Below, one piece after another: positions 1 to 15,400 of a DNA stretch of 64,000 bases (the first letter of the stretch is position 1; each line of letters starts with the position of its first letter). The position numbers were made by a program, and so were the translations under genes. The stretch is from Paragonimus westermani. Lineage: Eukaryota; Platyhelminthes; Trematoda; Plagiorchiida; Troglotrematidae. The notes under the pieces are model-generated. The model was given only the letters and a program-made list of their open reading frames with translations. It did not search any database and was not told the origin of the DNA. The stretch is taken from positions 62,001 to 126,000 of the forward strand of contig QNGE01000907.1 of NCBI GenBank assembly GCA_008508345.1, in the 5' to 3' direction.

Positions 1-3000
1 ATACTATGCATATTAACATGGTTCTATCAGCCAAACACTTGTTGTTTGCATCAAAGGGACAAAACTGCTGAAATGGGTGTACTGAGTTTCTAAATATGGT
101 TACAGATCCCGGCCCTCTAGCTCTACTGCACTGAGGATGACATCAGGCTCGAGCTAGTCCATTACTGGCTGTTAGTTCGACGAGTTCCATTACTACAGTG
201 TTGCAGTCAGGTAAACATTTGAATTAATCAGCTTTGAACAGGAGTACACTAAGCCGACATTTGACTGTTTTTAGTATTCGCAGTTTTCTTCTGGAGTGAA
301 ATGTGAACTCGGAGCTTGATATTTGTGAGGAGACAGTAGTCCTAACTTCCATTTACCTGGAACTAATTGTGTTACTCATCACACATAAGCTGTTGGTCGT
401 ACTCACTTACGAGTTGTGTACACCGGTCGATTTCAAATACTTGCTGTTATTGACACTGGTCATTGCGTTGTCAATTACTCTGGCTGCTTGAATTTATTTA
501 CAGACTGAAATCAAGCAGAATAAATGAGCAGGTTAAATTGACACAACCAAGACTTCACTGGCAAATAGTGGACGGGGGTTTCCTGAAAACGACTGGCTCT
601 GCGCAGACTGCAACAGTGCTTTTCAAGAACGTTATCTGTCATCGTGTACCCTTATACCATCGACAGTACTCTGTATAGCTGCCTAGCTTACGAAAATACT
701 GAAACCTCGTTTCGCGGAAGTTGTTGGAAGCTTATTCCATACAAACTAACTGGTTGTGCTGTTGGTCACGAGCCAGACTCCAATAACGACGTTGAAAACA
801 CTGATCCAGCTCGAAATGAAATCTTACATCACTTGTGAATTTCCATATGAGCACCGGGCCACTTACGTCGTCACTGACGCGTACTCATTCGTCATCGTCA
901 TTGCGGCAATTGTTATCTTGGAGACAAGAAACTGGTGGTTTCCGTGTGCAAACGAGACCTAAGATCCATAGTAGTAAACAGCTTAAATGTGTCTCTAAAT
1001 TGAGCAGCCTTTGACGAAAACATAATTAACACTAAGCCTCCCAGAAAGTATCTTTCGAAGGTTCTCGTCTGAAACCTTCATCAATGTTGAGCTCACTGAA
1101 CCACCTCCACCTAGAATACAGCGTGAGTGGTCAGGTCGCTGTGTTAACAGAACTCAGTTTTCCAGTATCGGTGAACACTGCCCAACTCTGTGACCAGAGT
1201 CGAATTAGTGGACAGTTTCACAGTTCTGCTAGATCAGCACATTCGTCAGAGACAGCCCGGTCACCTTATCGCAACTCCACAGTTCGCCAGATTGGCACAC
1301 CCATCAGCATACTGCACTGGTGTCCGTTAGCACAGAGGTCAACATGTGTGTATCAATGCCAACTTGGTTCTCCAATTTGATATTATGCACACTTAGTTGT
1401 ACTTATTCTGTAGATATTTCAACACGACTTATTCCCAGCCAACACAAAAACAGAAACGTATATTTTAAAACTCTTCTTCTTCCTGACAAAATCGCTGACT
1501 GTCAACCTAGGCACTACTAGAGGTAGACACGTTTCTAGTCAATCACGCTTCTGAAAAAAACGTCGGACTTAAAAGTGTCCAACTAACCTAACTGCGTCGT
1601 CAAATTGCGACAGCGGAAAATAGTACGACTTGAACAGTCGTGTGATTCTACAAATCCGTCATTTGAAATTAACTTGGAATTAATATCATGTTTGGAGTTT
1701 CCCACGTTCTACATATGGGTCATGAAATTTGTCAACATAACCAGATCTGAGATTCTAACTGAACAAGTGAATTCCTTCATACAACCGATTGAAAGTATGT
1801 AGGACATAGATGTCGTAAACAAAACCTCCGATTCCAATCACTCGAGTACAGGCACCATTTCACAAGTACAGCCGTACTTAACAGGATTAGTATGATACAC
1901 TGTCAGCCAAAACATATTTCCTCATTGAAGCATTACCCACACTTGTTAGTCCCGTGACCCACTTTTCATAGCAGGAAACCAGTTTTGTCACATAATTAAC
2001 TGGAGAAAGAACAACCTCTCCACTCGTACCCCGTAATAGTGAATCAGGCCTTTGAACTTCTCAGTAAGCGAACTCGCCGAGATAAGGACGGAAACGCCCG
2101 GTATCATTAGGTCAAACGCAACAGCTATGGTCACGTGTCTGGATGGATAAGTCTTAACCGCAGATTTAAAACCCGAGGCCAAAGTTGGGATACAATGCAC
2201 CAAAGCTTCAGTATGTAACCAATTATGCTGACTGGACATCAGCTAACCAGAGTTTCTAGAGTGGAGGACCCGGTATCCAGACCAAACGGCTAAACAGACG
2301 GGCACATCTCGTAACCGAGTCGGGTGAGTGGACAAGCACACCATACCACAGGGAAGGCATGCACTCACACTTCAAGTAAAGTGGCTCGGCACCATCGACC
2401 CAGTGGTTTAGCCACCACGGTCAACGAACGATAACACATGGCTGTTCACACACGTCTCTAAACGTTCCAGCAATTGAAACGCAATACTGGGTGGTGAACC
2501 AGGATGCATCGTTAACGGCAAATGGACAAAGTAAACATACAATTTTTCCGTAACAGATTACGCCATCACGATGGTTTTTCACCAAACGATGGATAACAAA
2601 ATGCTGCATTCACGAACGACACAAATTTATGAATCACTGGAGGACTGATCAGAACCTATAGTCTGTGACACATCATGCTGTGTTTTTGGGTTCTTCGCGC
2701 CATTTGTGGACTCGGACGTCACGTATTACAGCCATGTTGTGAAAACAATATGCGTCACCTGGCGTGTCTCAGTCTTATGACCTCGTTACTGAACCGTGTC
2801 GTTCCACTTGCTGTCAACATCTCTTATTTGACCATTTTATCCGTGGTGAACAATTGGTTCGGGAATGCTGTCCAGATTGAGATGGTTTTGTTTTCCGGAA
2901 ACCAGCGCTCTCTTGAAAAATGTCGTGCGCATATTGGACCGAACCGGACCGGAACGGATTGGACCGGAACCAGATCACACTGGGCGATTGCGACCAGTTC

Positions 3001-5170
3001 CTCGTAGTGTTGAGGAAACAAGTACCGATACCGTAATCATTCGTGTACTTTACACAACCATGTACAGCATGTCGAGTTTACTGATTACCGTTGGCCAGAA
3101 CTGGCTATATGTTCCTTGATGTGAGCTTGTCGGTACGGTTCACGATATTATACCAGCCCACTTGTATGTTCTGTGTAAGAAATAATCGGTCTCTATTCTC
3201 GACGGCTTTCTTAGCATTGCGTCTGTTTACTGCGTGTAAATGAATAGTAATTTATTGGGTAGTGTGTAAAAGTATCCAATCTCTGGTGTCTCACTACACA
3301 CGAACCAAAGTGGCACCTTAAGTAGACAATATTCGGCAGTGCACTTGTGAATGAGAAAGTCGCTTAATTCGGGTCGATACAAAACGTTCTGATCATACGG
3401 GGTCCGGTTGGGTGATTACGATCTAAGATAACAATTAGCGCCTGTGTTTCTCGGTCGAACTGGATTGAATATGGCGCATAACACGCTTCTTACAAGTGCC
3501 CTGTGTGTCTAAAAACTACTACCTACATGGCTTGACAGATTGCAATTGCAAATGTTTCCGGTGGCCCTTCAGAATCGATACACGTCGTAAAATAACCTCT
3601 ATCTGACTCTGGTTTACCTGACCTCTACGTGATCACACTTTCTCAGTTCAGTATGTCGGGTAGTAGCCACGCTCACGTTGAGCTGGACATGCTGGAAGCA
3701 GATCACATTGCTGGGGCACAAGTAAAAGAACAGTGTGCCGATAACCTGACAACTTAACGGCGTATTGAACAAGTTTGCATTTGCGCAGATCCTGGTGAAA
3801 TCAGCCACTAGCAAGTTCAGTGCAAAGCTTGTGGCTACGTGATCGGTTACATTTTTATCAGTTCGAGGTCTGCTGAAAATATTTTAACCAAGGGCAATGT
3901 TCACGACCTGGATTACGCAAATCAGCATATGGCTGCTCTGTTAACGATGTTCTGCGACGTGAAAAAAACGACCCTTATATTAACATTCATCAGCTCGTTC
4001 TAGAATGTAACCCGTTGAAGTCTCCTACACATAAGATGCATAATTGATACAAATACTAGCCTTACAAGAAAGTTCGATTGCAACAGCTCCGTTTGTAGAA
4101 TGCGAACAGACATGAGAAATTCTCCACATGATATTTTTCGGAAAGCGTTATATACTCGACACAAATACTGACACGGCAATATTATGTCTGAATGGATTCG
4201 TGCACCACTATGATTACCACTGCTGAATACCTGGGAACGCACGCAAGCACGCGCGGGGGGCATCTGTTGAGTGAACCTCGTACCTTAAACGACTGTTATG
4301 TAACTGCCCAAGCAGTCGGGTGGTGGAGCTGGCAGACGCATGACAAAATACAAATTCAAACGCCGAGCCACGGAAGGCGAACGCTTCAACAGTACGCCAG
4401 GGCATCGGACGTGAGCTACACCGCAATCTCACAGCCGCACATCACATTGGCATGATCTTGCACCTTGAACATTCTGAACAGTGTTACACGTACTTTTACA
4501 GTGACCTGGAGACCACCCCGATCTAACTGCTGTACGATATGTAAAATCCCTCCTGAAATACTAGTGTTGTGAGCCAAGAACGCGGATGGCACAAAGGATA
4601 TCTGTTCGGGGAAACCAGTACACGAGTTATGCGTCCCAATCTGGCTACGAATTAAAACACTCATTTGCACATAACAGTGATGTGAGGATGTTCCGGTCGC
4701 CTCGGTCCCCTCAGGTAGCAAAGGCCATTCCATATGATGCTGCCCTCCAATGATCCTTCCAGTATCCCTCCCGTATTTGTCCCGCGCCATTTCGATCCAT
4801 GCTGTCGCGTCGTTACTGAATAATGGTGGCGTAAGTAGTATAGTGCGACTGTGCGTCCTCACTACACTAGTTCACATTGTATCTAGAATCATTAGGATAT
4901 CTGTCTGTCACCCATCTGTTGCGCGCGATCGTGGTTGTTTGTTTACATGCTTGTTAGCCTTTACGTGACAATGGCGCCATAGACATTTCCGCTTTGATCA
5001 CGCGGTCGAGGGCTGGATCCTAAACCTCTCTGTTTACTGTAGCATATGCATGCTGGAGTTCCACTCTTGTTACAACTCGTCTGTAATACAAACCTTTTTG
5101 ACCGCCCGGATTAAGACTTCGGCCACTTAACCACTGACCTCATTCGCAAACGCGTAGCCACAGCTTTAGA
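1..5170. other. No recognisable gene
   Basis: Open frames here reach at most 148 codons (4862-4416, minus), within chance expectation for a 64-kb window. None matches a family I know. A short GGACCGGAAC-like direct repeat occurs at 2935-2970. I see no RNA gene. Confidence 0.5.
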
Positions 5171-5270
5171 TCCGGTCATGACAAGGATAGGCGTTGCTGA
5201 CGGGTTCTAACAACAGCAAAACTCTAGTCTAGAGCTTCTTTCGAAGACAGGCTAGATGAAAATTCTGCGG
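5171..5270 (+). repeat. Diverged SINE relic
   Basis: The stretch around CATGACAAGGATAGGCGTTG, then ACTCTAGTCTAGAGCTTC and TTCGAAGACAGGCTAGATGA matches, with many changes, the region just 3' of the tRNA-like head of the SINE at 17.4-17.84 kb. The head itself is not clearly readable here. It could be a remnant of a related repeat rather than the same family. Confidence 0.45.
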
Positions 5271-7992
5271 GAAAACGAAAGTTATGGCTAATGATAAGTG
5301 GTGTTCAGATCACATCAACAAAATCCCTTACCGTTTATCAGTAATCAAACTACCGCTCAACAAGTGTAATGATTTCTGTGACTTCAGCTTGAACACAAGA
5401 CCTAGCCGTGTAGCCAGTTAATGGGAAAAATGTCAGTTTCTTTGTTTGAGACGTTTGAGCAACCTGAACGTTTGCATCTGTTGATTTGGTCGTCTATAAT
5501 ATGAGGTGAACTGGTTAATGATAATCACGGTTCCCTCACAAAAAGGTGTTTGGATTTCACACCGTGATCATAGAAAGGATATGACTTATGCAAATGGCAT
5601 CTGTAACCATGATTTGTAACCCCTTAAAAATTACCTGCAGGTAAATGGATGTTTCATAAATGCTACTCAAGTTAAGGAAGTATTTTGGACTATAAATCAG
5701 TCTATTCTTGAGTAAACAGTAGCTATTCCTTGGATGCGCCGGTCGGCTGTTCAGTTGACCTAGCTTCTAGGGAATAGTTGAACGACAGTAAGATCCTTGG
5801 ATAGACATAAGTAACCTTGTAAGTGATTGGGAACGACTGTCTTAAATGGATGGCTAGAATGCTGAATCAATCGCCGAAGCAACCAACTGCCGTCACGTGG
5901 CGTTAATGACGTTCATATGGTAGAATACTAGCACAGCGTACGAAAAAGTGACTTCGTACAGGACAACTGTATGTAGTTAGTATTTAAGGAAAATCAGTCG
6001 GATTGACAAGGAGGAAGGTCAACCGGATAATAATCACAGACAACCTTGACCCGAAATCTAGATGCGCCTAGAAGTACATTAAGTGCGGACGCTATGTCGT
6101 TTGGTCAATAAGTGGTTTGAATCGGCAGGCGAGAGATAATCTGTTTGTATTCCGTAAATACTTATCATGTGGACTAGGCGAAATAATTAACATTTAACTG
6201 TAGTGTAACCACAAGGTAATGAACAGTTGGCAATAAGACCACAACAATTATCAATGCACCCTGTGCAAAGAGTGTAAACAAGACCCATAGCTTAGTAAAC
6301 GGACTATTTGTTTCGTGACTAAGCGTGCACAGTACAGTACAGTACTGACAAGTTTGTGTGCATATCAAAATTTGCAGTCTGGTAAACGAACACTGAGAAC
6401 CACTGAAAGTGAAACAAAGAATGTGCTATTAGAATGATTATGCCAAGTGCTTTGCTTACTGTTAGTGTAGATCGTCTAAATCCCGATCCATTAACACAAG
6501 AATAAAGGGAAACTTTGTGATATTGCTGTCACCTCAAGAGATAGACGATATGGCACTCTGCATGTAACGAAGATTGAACGTAGTACTGGATCACATTATG
6601 CAGGCATTATACAACCTGCCAGCATTATTTTAGTTTAAATAATGGATACATTGACGACAGTTGAGAACTAAAAATCACAGTGGAACTACTTCCATCTGTA
6701 CTTTGGTCCTACAGTGTAGATAACCCATGCTCACTTCCCCAGGCACTTCCTGAAATGATTTTCCAGTGTCAAAACGGTGAAAAGGGCATTAACGAGGGAT
6801 TTGTAAATATCCGTCCATTCGGTTGGTCCTACAAAGGCTTTCCTTGTTCTCCGTCAGACTGTGTACGGGAACACTTTAATAGTTCCTGAAGTCACTGTAA
6901 GCCCCCATGTGAAACCATCTCGAGCGGCAGAATAGGATGGTTGTAAACGAAATACTAATTTGATAATACACTGCATGGACTAAGCACACTTGTATGCATT
7001 CACTTCACTCCAATGCGCATTTTCCTTAATAGAACAAAATTTCCCTAAATGGACTTATTCCACGAGCGACCAGCCCTAACCGGCGGATACATTGACTCGG
7101 TCCCATGAAGTGTTGATTATATTCCCTCGTTCTACTGTAACCACCTCATAGCGGACGCCAGTCGCTTTTATACACGGCTACAATTCCGATTGTCAGGGTA
7201 AACACATGTTGTTCTAACCCTCGATCCACATCGCCAGCGATTATCACGACATGAGCAATGATCATAGGTTCTCAGAACGACTCCGACCATAAAAGATCTT
7301 TCTTAACTCAATGGATGATGGTTTAGTTATTCAGATTTAAAAATGTGCACCCGCCTGAAGGGACTAGAGACGAATCTGTTCACAAGTTACTGTAGTGTGA
7401 GTTCACAGCACATTAGACTAGGAGATACTGTGCAGTGATCGGACGCAGAAAGTGGTACACTACAATCTGAAGTAGAATATACGTGATTAACTCCGGTAAG
7501 CGCGAGTGGTCAGTACTCAAGAGGAAAGAAACGAATATAACCCCGTCTCCAGATATGATGGGTCTTAAACAGGAAGCCAGTCGCCAATGGAGTTAGTGTT
7601 AAGGAAGCGAAAGACTCTGTCATCAAGCAAGCGTTAATATGAGTACTTCACTATAAAGCTATATTATGTCAGTAACGTCAGATCATTTTCTGTTTACTAC
7701 CTCTAAATAGGCCACTGAAATTTCCCGTAAGTTGAGGTGGCCTAAGCTCCCAACGAGCGATGAATGATTTTCAAAGTAAGTTGAACAAGCAAAAACAGCT
7801 TAAAAACTCTTTGGAGGAGACCGAAAATGCATCCGTAACTTTAACGAAAGATTGGCTAAATCGTTTTGTAAGATGGTAATACCATTTCGTATGGTCTCGT
7901 CAGTTGCTGCACATAACAGCGTTGAAAATCAAAAAATATTTGGCGAATTAAGTCCACACATCAAGTCAATGTATGCACTAGTCTGTCATTGA
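5271..7992. other. No recognisable gene
   Basis: No frame above 70 codons and no protein motif I can name. A short ACAGT pentamer run lies at about 6329-6347. Confidence 0.5.
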
Positions 7993-9420
7993 TCAAAGCC
8001 ATGGCAGACGGAGGTTCAAGGTCAACAGCTTTTGCACACAGAGAACCGGCTTGCTACGCGTGACTAGCAGCGCTTCGAGTGACTTAAGAATGACAGGCTT
8101 GTGATGACGCATCTACCACGGAAAGCGTTTGTCGAGTCGACCACATGACCGGCCTCCAGCAGGTAACTGGCGGTCGAAGAAACCGGCTTGCGCGTCGGGT
8201 CACGGCGCACAAGTCCTCGGTATACTTGGGCACGTGTTCCTTCATTCTAAGGTGCAGGGATCGATCAGTTCTGTCAATGTAAACGTCACCGCAGCTGCAG
8301 ATGAACTGGTAGATACAGTGTGAAGTGGACAGCTCTGGCGTCCGCGTCTTAATGTGAGGAAGGGTGCGACTAAGTAACCGCAGTGTAGCTGTATTGTAGG
8401 TCCGTTGGATGGTCTGCATCAGTCGTCGTGTTAGAAACGACTTATTGCTATCTCTTTTGTACGGTAACTGCATGTACAGCGGTTTTTTCGGGACAGACGT
8501 TTCCTGTGGGTTTATTAATTTCGGCTTACTGTGAAATTCAATGAAACCCAGTGGATAACCGTCTCACGAATAAATTTCAACTCGGTATCTAGTTTATAAC
8601 CCGTACATCTAGTTCGCGCTCTGTGAAATAGACAACGAACCAACGAACGTGTTGTATGGGTAAGAAACTGTTGAAATTCAAATATTTTCCTCCCCAGGTA
8701 GACTTACGATGTGTCGATCGACACACTGTACCGTCATTCCGTCGCTTGGTGCTGATGTTCAGAAAGGCGAGCGTGTCTTCCTTTTCAAACTCGGACGATA
8801 ACGTTAGATTTCGGTGCGAAGAGTTCAACAAATCCAATAGTTTTCGTATGGTCTGTTTGTCTTGTGCGAACACTATTACGTCGTCGACATATTAACGATA
8901 AGGCGGGATGTCATACAGTGTATTCGCGAGGTGGAGCTCAATCATAGACATGAAAAATTCAGCCAAAATCGGTCGTATAAGGCTATCCATCGTAACCCCG
9001 TCTGTTTGTTCAAATCCCATATTCTGAAAGTAAAATTTGATATTTTCAGTACACAATGATAGCAAGGGCTTCAAGATATTGGGTGGGACATGCAGCTTTA
9101 TGTTATGAGCCAGTGCAAAGTTACAAATAAAGTCGACCGTCTCTCTTAATGTCACATTTGTGAAAAGCGTGCTTACATCAAGAGAGCACAACTTTTTCTT
9201 TCAAGTTGACTTTATCCAGAATTCTACACATCTCAAACGCATCTTTCAAACTAAATTTGGAAGTGAGTGCGCGAACTGGCTGTAAAACATCCATTAACCA
9301 CTTGACCAGCTTGTGATAAGGCGAATCCGCTATCGCAAGGACTGACCGTAAGAGCGCTTGCGGTTTGTGAATCTTTGATAAACCGTCTGACTGCGAAGTC
9401 GCACTACCAACAGGTTTCAT
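7993..9420 (-). mobile_element. Penelope-like retroelement relic (RT plus GIY-YIG endonuclease)
   Basis: Read on the minus strand, the pieces follow Penelope order. 9420-9178 has the SKIHKP and SPYHKL motifs of the RT N-terminus. 9191-8892 has SLDVSTLFTNV and GVTM...RPILAEFFM. 8890-8589 has the catalytic YVDDVIVFAQ, preceded by one stop codon, and then the RT thumb. 8473-8084 has the linker and a GIY-YIG domain (CIYQFICSCGDVYI..RT...LR.KEHVP). The C-terminal block around CVQKLL and RLPW ends at TGA 7995-7993. Reading frames change between blocks, so at least two frameshifts and one stop break the gene. The YVDD box is intact, which suggests moderate age. The 5' end beyond 9420 is not resolved. 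Confidence 0.85.
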
Positions 9421-12400
9421 ATATTGCTGTACTGTCTTTCAGTTATGTATCCATGTAGAAGTAAAATCTGCAGCTCAGCGTTCTCAGTGTCCGTGAAAAT
9501 GTACCATTTACTTACACGTTTCAGGAATCAAATCTCGTAACACATGAAGAGAGGTGACAGAGTAACAGAAGCCGAATTACCAGCATACAGTGTCGTGGAT
9601 GGCAAGCTGGTGTCACTGGTGATATGGCAAAACAAAAGTAGAGATGTTTCAAGAATACAGATCCATCAGATATGCGTATGAATTACGGAACGAATTCAAA
9701 TACCTAGGTAACAAAGGAGCCCCACGCTTGGTAAGCAGAAAGGACGATGACTAACAAGGTGGTGTTAGTGAAAGCAAAACACGGATCTGCATCAAAATTT
9801 GCTTGGTACACACGGAACGGTATCTAGGCTGACGAACAAAAGATTTCTCACGACAATCATGTGTATGATAATATGTATGATGGACTCGATGCCACCAGAC
9901 GATGAGGCAACTAAACAGACGTGTATACCACATCATACGCACTCAATGATTTGGAGCGCATGTGTATGAGGTATTCCGGTGGTTGCGATGAAAGGGGGTC
10001 AAGTTTCAATCCCTACTCTCAATTCCTGTTTCAAACACTGTGGTTTCCAGCGAAACTCGAACGAAACAGTGCATCACCCTAATTGATGATTCCGCCACGT
10101 TGTTTGAACCTTAAGTCTGAGTCGTAGAGATACTCAAACCTTGGTATGTGGTTGGCGATCACAGGTTATGAGCTGGTACTCCGCGGACGACAGCGTATCA
10201 GTAACGCGTGTCCATCGGTAGGAAAGACACGACTAAAACTAATCAGCCATTTGAGTTCTACTTTGATTCCATTGATCTGACAACTGTCAAATCAGCAAGC
10301 TCCTCGCGATTTAACCGCCAGAAGAAATCGGGGTGATTTGCACCTGTTTGTCTCACATTCTCTCACCAATTGCTTCACTTAGTGCCACTTCTAAAATGCT
10401 TTTAATCCGGAATACAATGAGTTTTTAAATGTGCCCGCAAGTCCCCGTATTCTTTTTCTTCTGTGCCAAGGTTAACATTGGGTCTGAGCTAGTTCAATAC
10501 TAGCGGCTAGGTTTACGGACTCGATTATTGCGGAACTTTCAAACAGTTACTAATTATGCTTAGAAGAAAATAGTACCACAGACCACCAGTAGTCGTTTAT
10601 CTGAAATTATTGAAATGACTGGTTAGGACTTCGTGGCTGAAAGTTCGGTCACGTGGCCAGTAGATAGAGTTCAGAAGTCTGACTTTAAGCACTCAATGAA
10701 GACAGACGATAACGTATCATTGTGAACCAGCATTTGGGACGACTTCATAGTTGGTCACCTCGTCATGTGCTGCGATTGCAAGAAGAACACTGTTGACGTT
10801 CCATTACGAATAAGCCGGAATTCTCAACAATGCCTTCTTATCCAGAAATGTTGTCTCATAATATCGGAGGTTGGGTGTGCATTTCCAGTAGCTAGATTTA
10901 ATTATTCGAAAAGAACGTTCAGATCAATGTTGTGATTTCCTGTCAGCACCATTGTTTTCCAGCCGATGAGCGCAGATAATTTCGCACTTTCTGTGGTAAT
11001 ATGTCCATTCCAAGTCTTTGTTCGATCAACAATTATAAACCGATCATTAGGATTCTTTCGAACCAAGCAAGTCACAGGGGACAATTGAAAAGCGACCATT
11101 AGTTGTTACCAAACCAATCTGGCCCACTCTGTCAGTGCTGCCTAAGCGCTGCAGAATCAGCTGATTTATGGCACAGACCACGCACAGTGTTCAGCACCTT
11201 TAAGCAGTTCGATGTACCGTAGGTTTAGAAACGGTCATGTGACATCAGGCGGTATTATTGTTCACTCAGCGAAATCACCGGTGTACTAAACACAATATCC
11301 TGGTGACAACCAAGCAGCTGATTTCTTCAAATATGAAGGTCAGTCACGACTGGCTTTATTTACGGAAACGGCAACAAACGTTTTTCCGGGGTCGTATGTT
11401 GTTTCATCCAGTGACGCATCCAGTGATGTCAATGAATCAGTAACCCCCCCCCCCTAAACGCAACTCATGCAGGCTAGAAGGTTCATACCAGTCAATCAGT
11501 ATGCCAGAACCACCGGAAATTGCTTCAAATTACTGATGAAAACAGCCGAAACTGGAACAATAAATGTCTCTGCTGCCTTGCGAAGCCGCCTGTTTAGGTT
11601 GTGGGGTAAAACTACGCCCAGGATTTGTCAGATGGGGACCTTGAGATGGTTTCACGATACACAGACTGCAATCAACGGTGTGAGAGCAAGGTGTCTTGCT
11701 ATTTAGAACTAGCAAGGGCATGAGGAAGAGAAGGAGACTGATTGACTAAATTCATAGGGCTGTAGTACAAAAGCCAGGAAAAGCTATCACTGGGAAGCAT
11801 ACCATACATCAATTTAACGTTGGTGGGATGTGTTAAAAAGGATGGATAAATCGTTCACTTAGAGATCAAAGAATGAAAGAGAAAGGATTGTAACTTCCAG
11901 GACATTCGAGGTAAATTATTCACTAGAACGATTATTTCCATTTAGGTAAGTAGACTGTGTTCCGTCACTAAACTAACTGTGAATTAATGGGAAGAAGTAA
12001 CGTACACCAATGCCATCGAAAGTTGTCAACAAAACGCTTTTGACGGAGCGACTAAAAGTTCTGCTGTGACACAGAAAAACTGTAGAGTGTTGTGTTCTTT
12101 TCTCAGGGATACCAATACTATATGAATCAGGTAATCTAAAGGATTAAGGGCGGAGCGTGACTGGCTGCAATTTATCATTGGGGCTACTCGTCCGGAATTG
12201 GCGAACAGTCCCGGAGTGAACAGATGTACGATTTTACTATTGACAGTTGATCAAGCAGGTTCACACATCCATACTGTGCAGGAAAAGATTACTCCGAAAT
12301 GTATACGATTGTATGTAGGAAGACGCTTAGGGACAAGTGGGTTGAAAAAAAAGCTGAACATAGCATAGTCACTTCGGATGTCAAGAGTCAAAACAATATT

Positions 12401-15400
12401 GGACCAGTTTTTACGCTGCCATCATCATTACAAACGAACAGATAATAAAACAAACTTCAATCCCGTTGAGGAATAGTACGAGAGTGAGAATAAAACAGCC
12501 GAGCGGGGTCCAAGGATGCAGTCAATAACGAACGGCCAAGGGAAGCCAACCAACAAAAGAAAAGTCGACAAGGCCAGCTTGTGTCAACAGGATATGCGTG
12601 TGAATTAACCGTCGGTGGATTAGTCACTAGGTGGTTTGCCCGACGTCCAGGTGCTCCAGCGGTTGCAACTCGTTAATTCCCACGCCACGCGTGCGCTCGT
12701 ACTTATGAATCGGAATTACGGTCCACAACACACCTGGGGTTTCCACTCCCACGTCGTGTGCACTTCTGTCCAATTCGTGTGTACAGTTGACGCTTTCTGT
12801 AATGTTTTTCGCCCGCTACTACTCGTCCGTAGGTCCGATCATGTTGAACGATGACTCATCCGGTCGCCCGAGTTGCCTACAATCCACTGGCTGTGAGCTT
12901 TCATGCATACCTTACCGCCAGATTGAGGTATTCCACCGAGTGTTGAAATACTCGCTCTTCCAATTTGGTCCTCCATCACAATGTGCCTCAACACCACTTC
13001 AAACAAAAACACACCGACGTATAACGTTGGTGCAGGAGCGCCACGGTTCATGTATGAAAACGCCTTTTCTTGCAAAGGTGCACTCCAACGTTTCCTCCTG
13101 CATCTTTCCTGGGTTGTTTCAACACCCAAATGCGTGACTCTAGCTTACTCCTGACAGACCCGATAATGTGTTTGTTCATCTTAACCACAATAGTAACTGG
13201 TCATTTTAGACCTCACACCGATAAAGGTATCCCAGTAACATACGGTGTATGCATTGTTCTGAAACTACCTATAGTTTCTCATGCCTTCTGTATATGAACG
13301 GATTTGAAATTTATGAACTTTACGAGCGCATCAGTAAAGGTGTTCCCACTGAACTTTGTTCCTGTTATTTGCAAGGTAAATGCAGAGATCACTACCTATA
13401 GTTGACCCAATCCACGTAACAGCCACAATATCATATGAATGTGAATTATAGTGTTCAAATTCCTTGAAAGAAAATAAGCTGGTTGATTACTCAACCCATG
13501 ACTGGACACGATAAACGGTAACCTTCAAAAAGCTTGTCTTCTTACAAGAGAGGCTCTTAGACGAGGATTAACGAAACCTAGCGACCATTAAGTAGATTTG
13601 TAAGTGAACGGAACTTGGAGAAATGCACCGAAACCCTAAGTTCATTTTATCCAACTTCGCCTACTACTTGAGATTGTGTTACAGGATAATAAACTACACT
13701 GTTATCAGTTTTATATCTATACGCTGAGATAGACAGTCAGGACAAGTGATCTGAAATGGAACGGGATCAGGACTGACCAGTGAAGCACACTGAAGACAAA
13801 ATAACGGAAGTATTCACAGGAGAATAGGTTAAATGATGCGAAAACCCGTTTTTAGTATGTATTGGTTAAATAATCCATCCTCCTGCTAGTTTGTGGTTTA
13901 CACCATTTGAGCGCAACGTTTTGAGTAAATATCGAAGTAGTACCGACAGATCTTGCATTTTGGTTAGCCATTAACAGATGAAGCGTTTCTGTTCTTTGCT
14001 TGCAATCACTTCAAATTCTTCTCATCTACGTGATCCGGTTCACTTCGCGTTCATATAGAACTTCCCACGCTACAGTTGGTCATATAATTGTCATATAGTT
14101 TAGTTTTACCTGCTCGCGATTAACGACATACAGTCTTATTATAATGATACTGTGATTCAGAAATGTGTATCCCGAGGAAACATGATGAGCAATGGAATTA
14201 TAGGCGGGTAGCATAGAAGAATCACTAGTGAAACAAACGAACGGCACCAGTAGCGGACACTTAAGAATAGTCTAAATATTAAGCTGAGCACGTTGTACAC
14301 TGCTCTGCCCCTGGGAAAAACAACGTGTGCGATGTGGTTGTTAGTTACGAATGAGGTAGTCTGCCGACTATATTGAATGACGAAGGAGTTAACTTTCATT
14401 ACAGTTATATTTGAAAAGGCCGCACACATTTTCTCTAGGAGAATTAGTGTTAAGGTGGTCGATCAAGAAATGGGGTACTTTTTGCGTTCAAAACCCGTAA
14501 TATCACTCTGTCCTCGTGATTTCTGTGGATATCAACGCTTGAGGATTTTGAGTAACCCGCTCAAATCAAACTGATAAATTGCCTTTTTTGCTTCACTAAT
14601 TGTGTGTGTGAATCTGAAACATGATTAAAGAAGACATCAACTTCATTCCAACTAACCTCGTCTACGGTGGCACTATACGGCTTCCAGGTGAAACGCCCAC
14701 GGGTTTCAGAATTACTGGTGAAGTAATATGCTTACTTCGCGGTCAGAAACGAAATTGGCTTTTAGTGGGTGGGGATGATGTGCTAGGATCCTAGTGATCC
14801 ATGCGACGTCCAGCTGTAGATATGGCTGGCAACCCGGTTCATTGATGCAATTGGTACTGTCGCGTGAAACAAGGAAGGTTGATGAGAGATGATAGTGTAG
14901 GCCTAGAAAAATCCATCTTATAAACACTCGTGACCCGATCTTTTGTCTGCAGGAGAGAACAGACCATGCCTTAGCTTAAGATGCATCGATATCACATTCG
15001 CGTGTCTCGATGCGAGTTGAAGATGTCACAGGCAACTTGGTCCAGGAAAACTAGCTCTACTTACTCTCTGTAACTGATGGGACCGCACCCTCTCACCTTG
15101 TAAGATCCAACCAATTCCAGCGTTTTCAATGTGCACATTAGCCGTGCTACCCTGTCCGGCATTGAGACCTACCTAACCCTCCTTTGGACCTCTCAAATTG
15201 ACATCGATGTACACGATAGTGATATCTTAAACACTAAAAGGTATGGAACTCCAAGCGGTGTGGGAGTTTGTGCACCTAGCTAATCCCTGGGATAAACCGA
15301 ACAGCGTGGAGATTATATGGACAGGGTCAATCACGCTAAGTAAGCCAACAGCTGGTGGTATGTGGGGCTAGAACCTCATGGTTCTCCGGGTTATGGGTTA

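Noticed and set aside
4416..4862. 148-codon minus-strand frame as a gene
   Set aside because: No recognisable domain, no splice or homology support, and within chance length.
12787..13137. Overlapping 116- and 96-codon frames on both strands as a gene
   Set aside because: Neither strand shows a family motif, and open frames on both strands of one stretch are common by chance.
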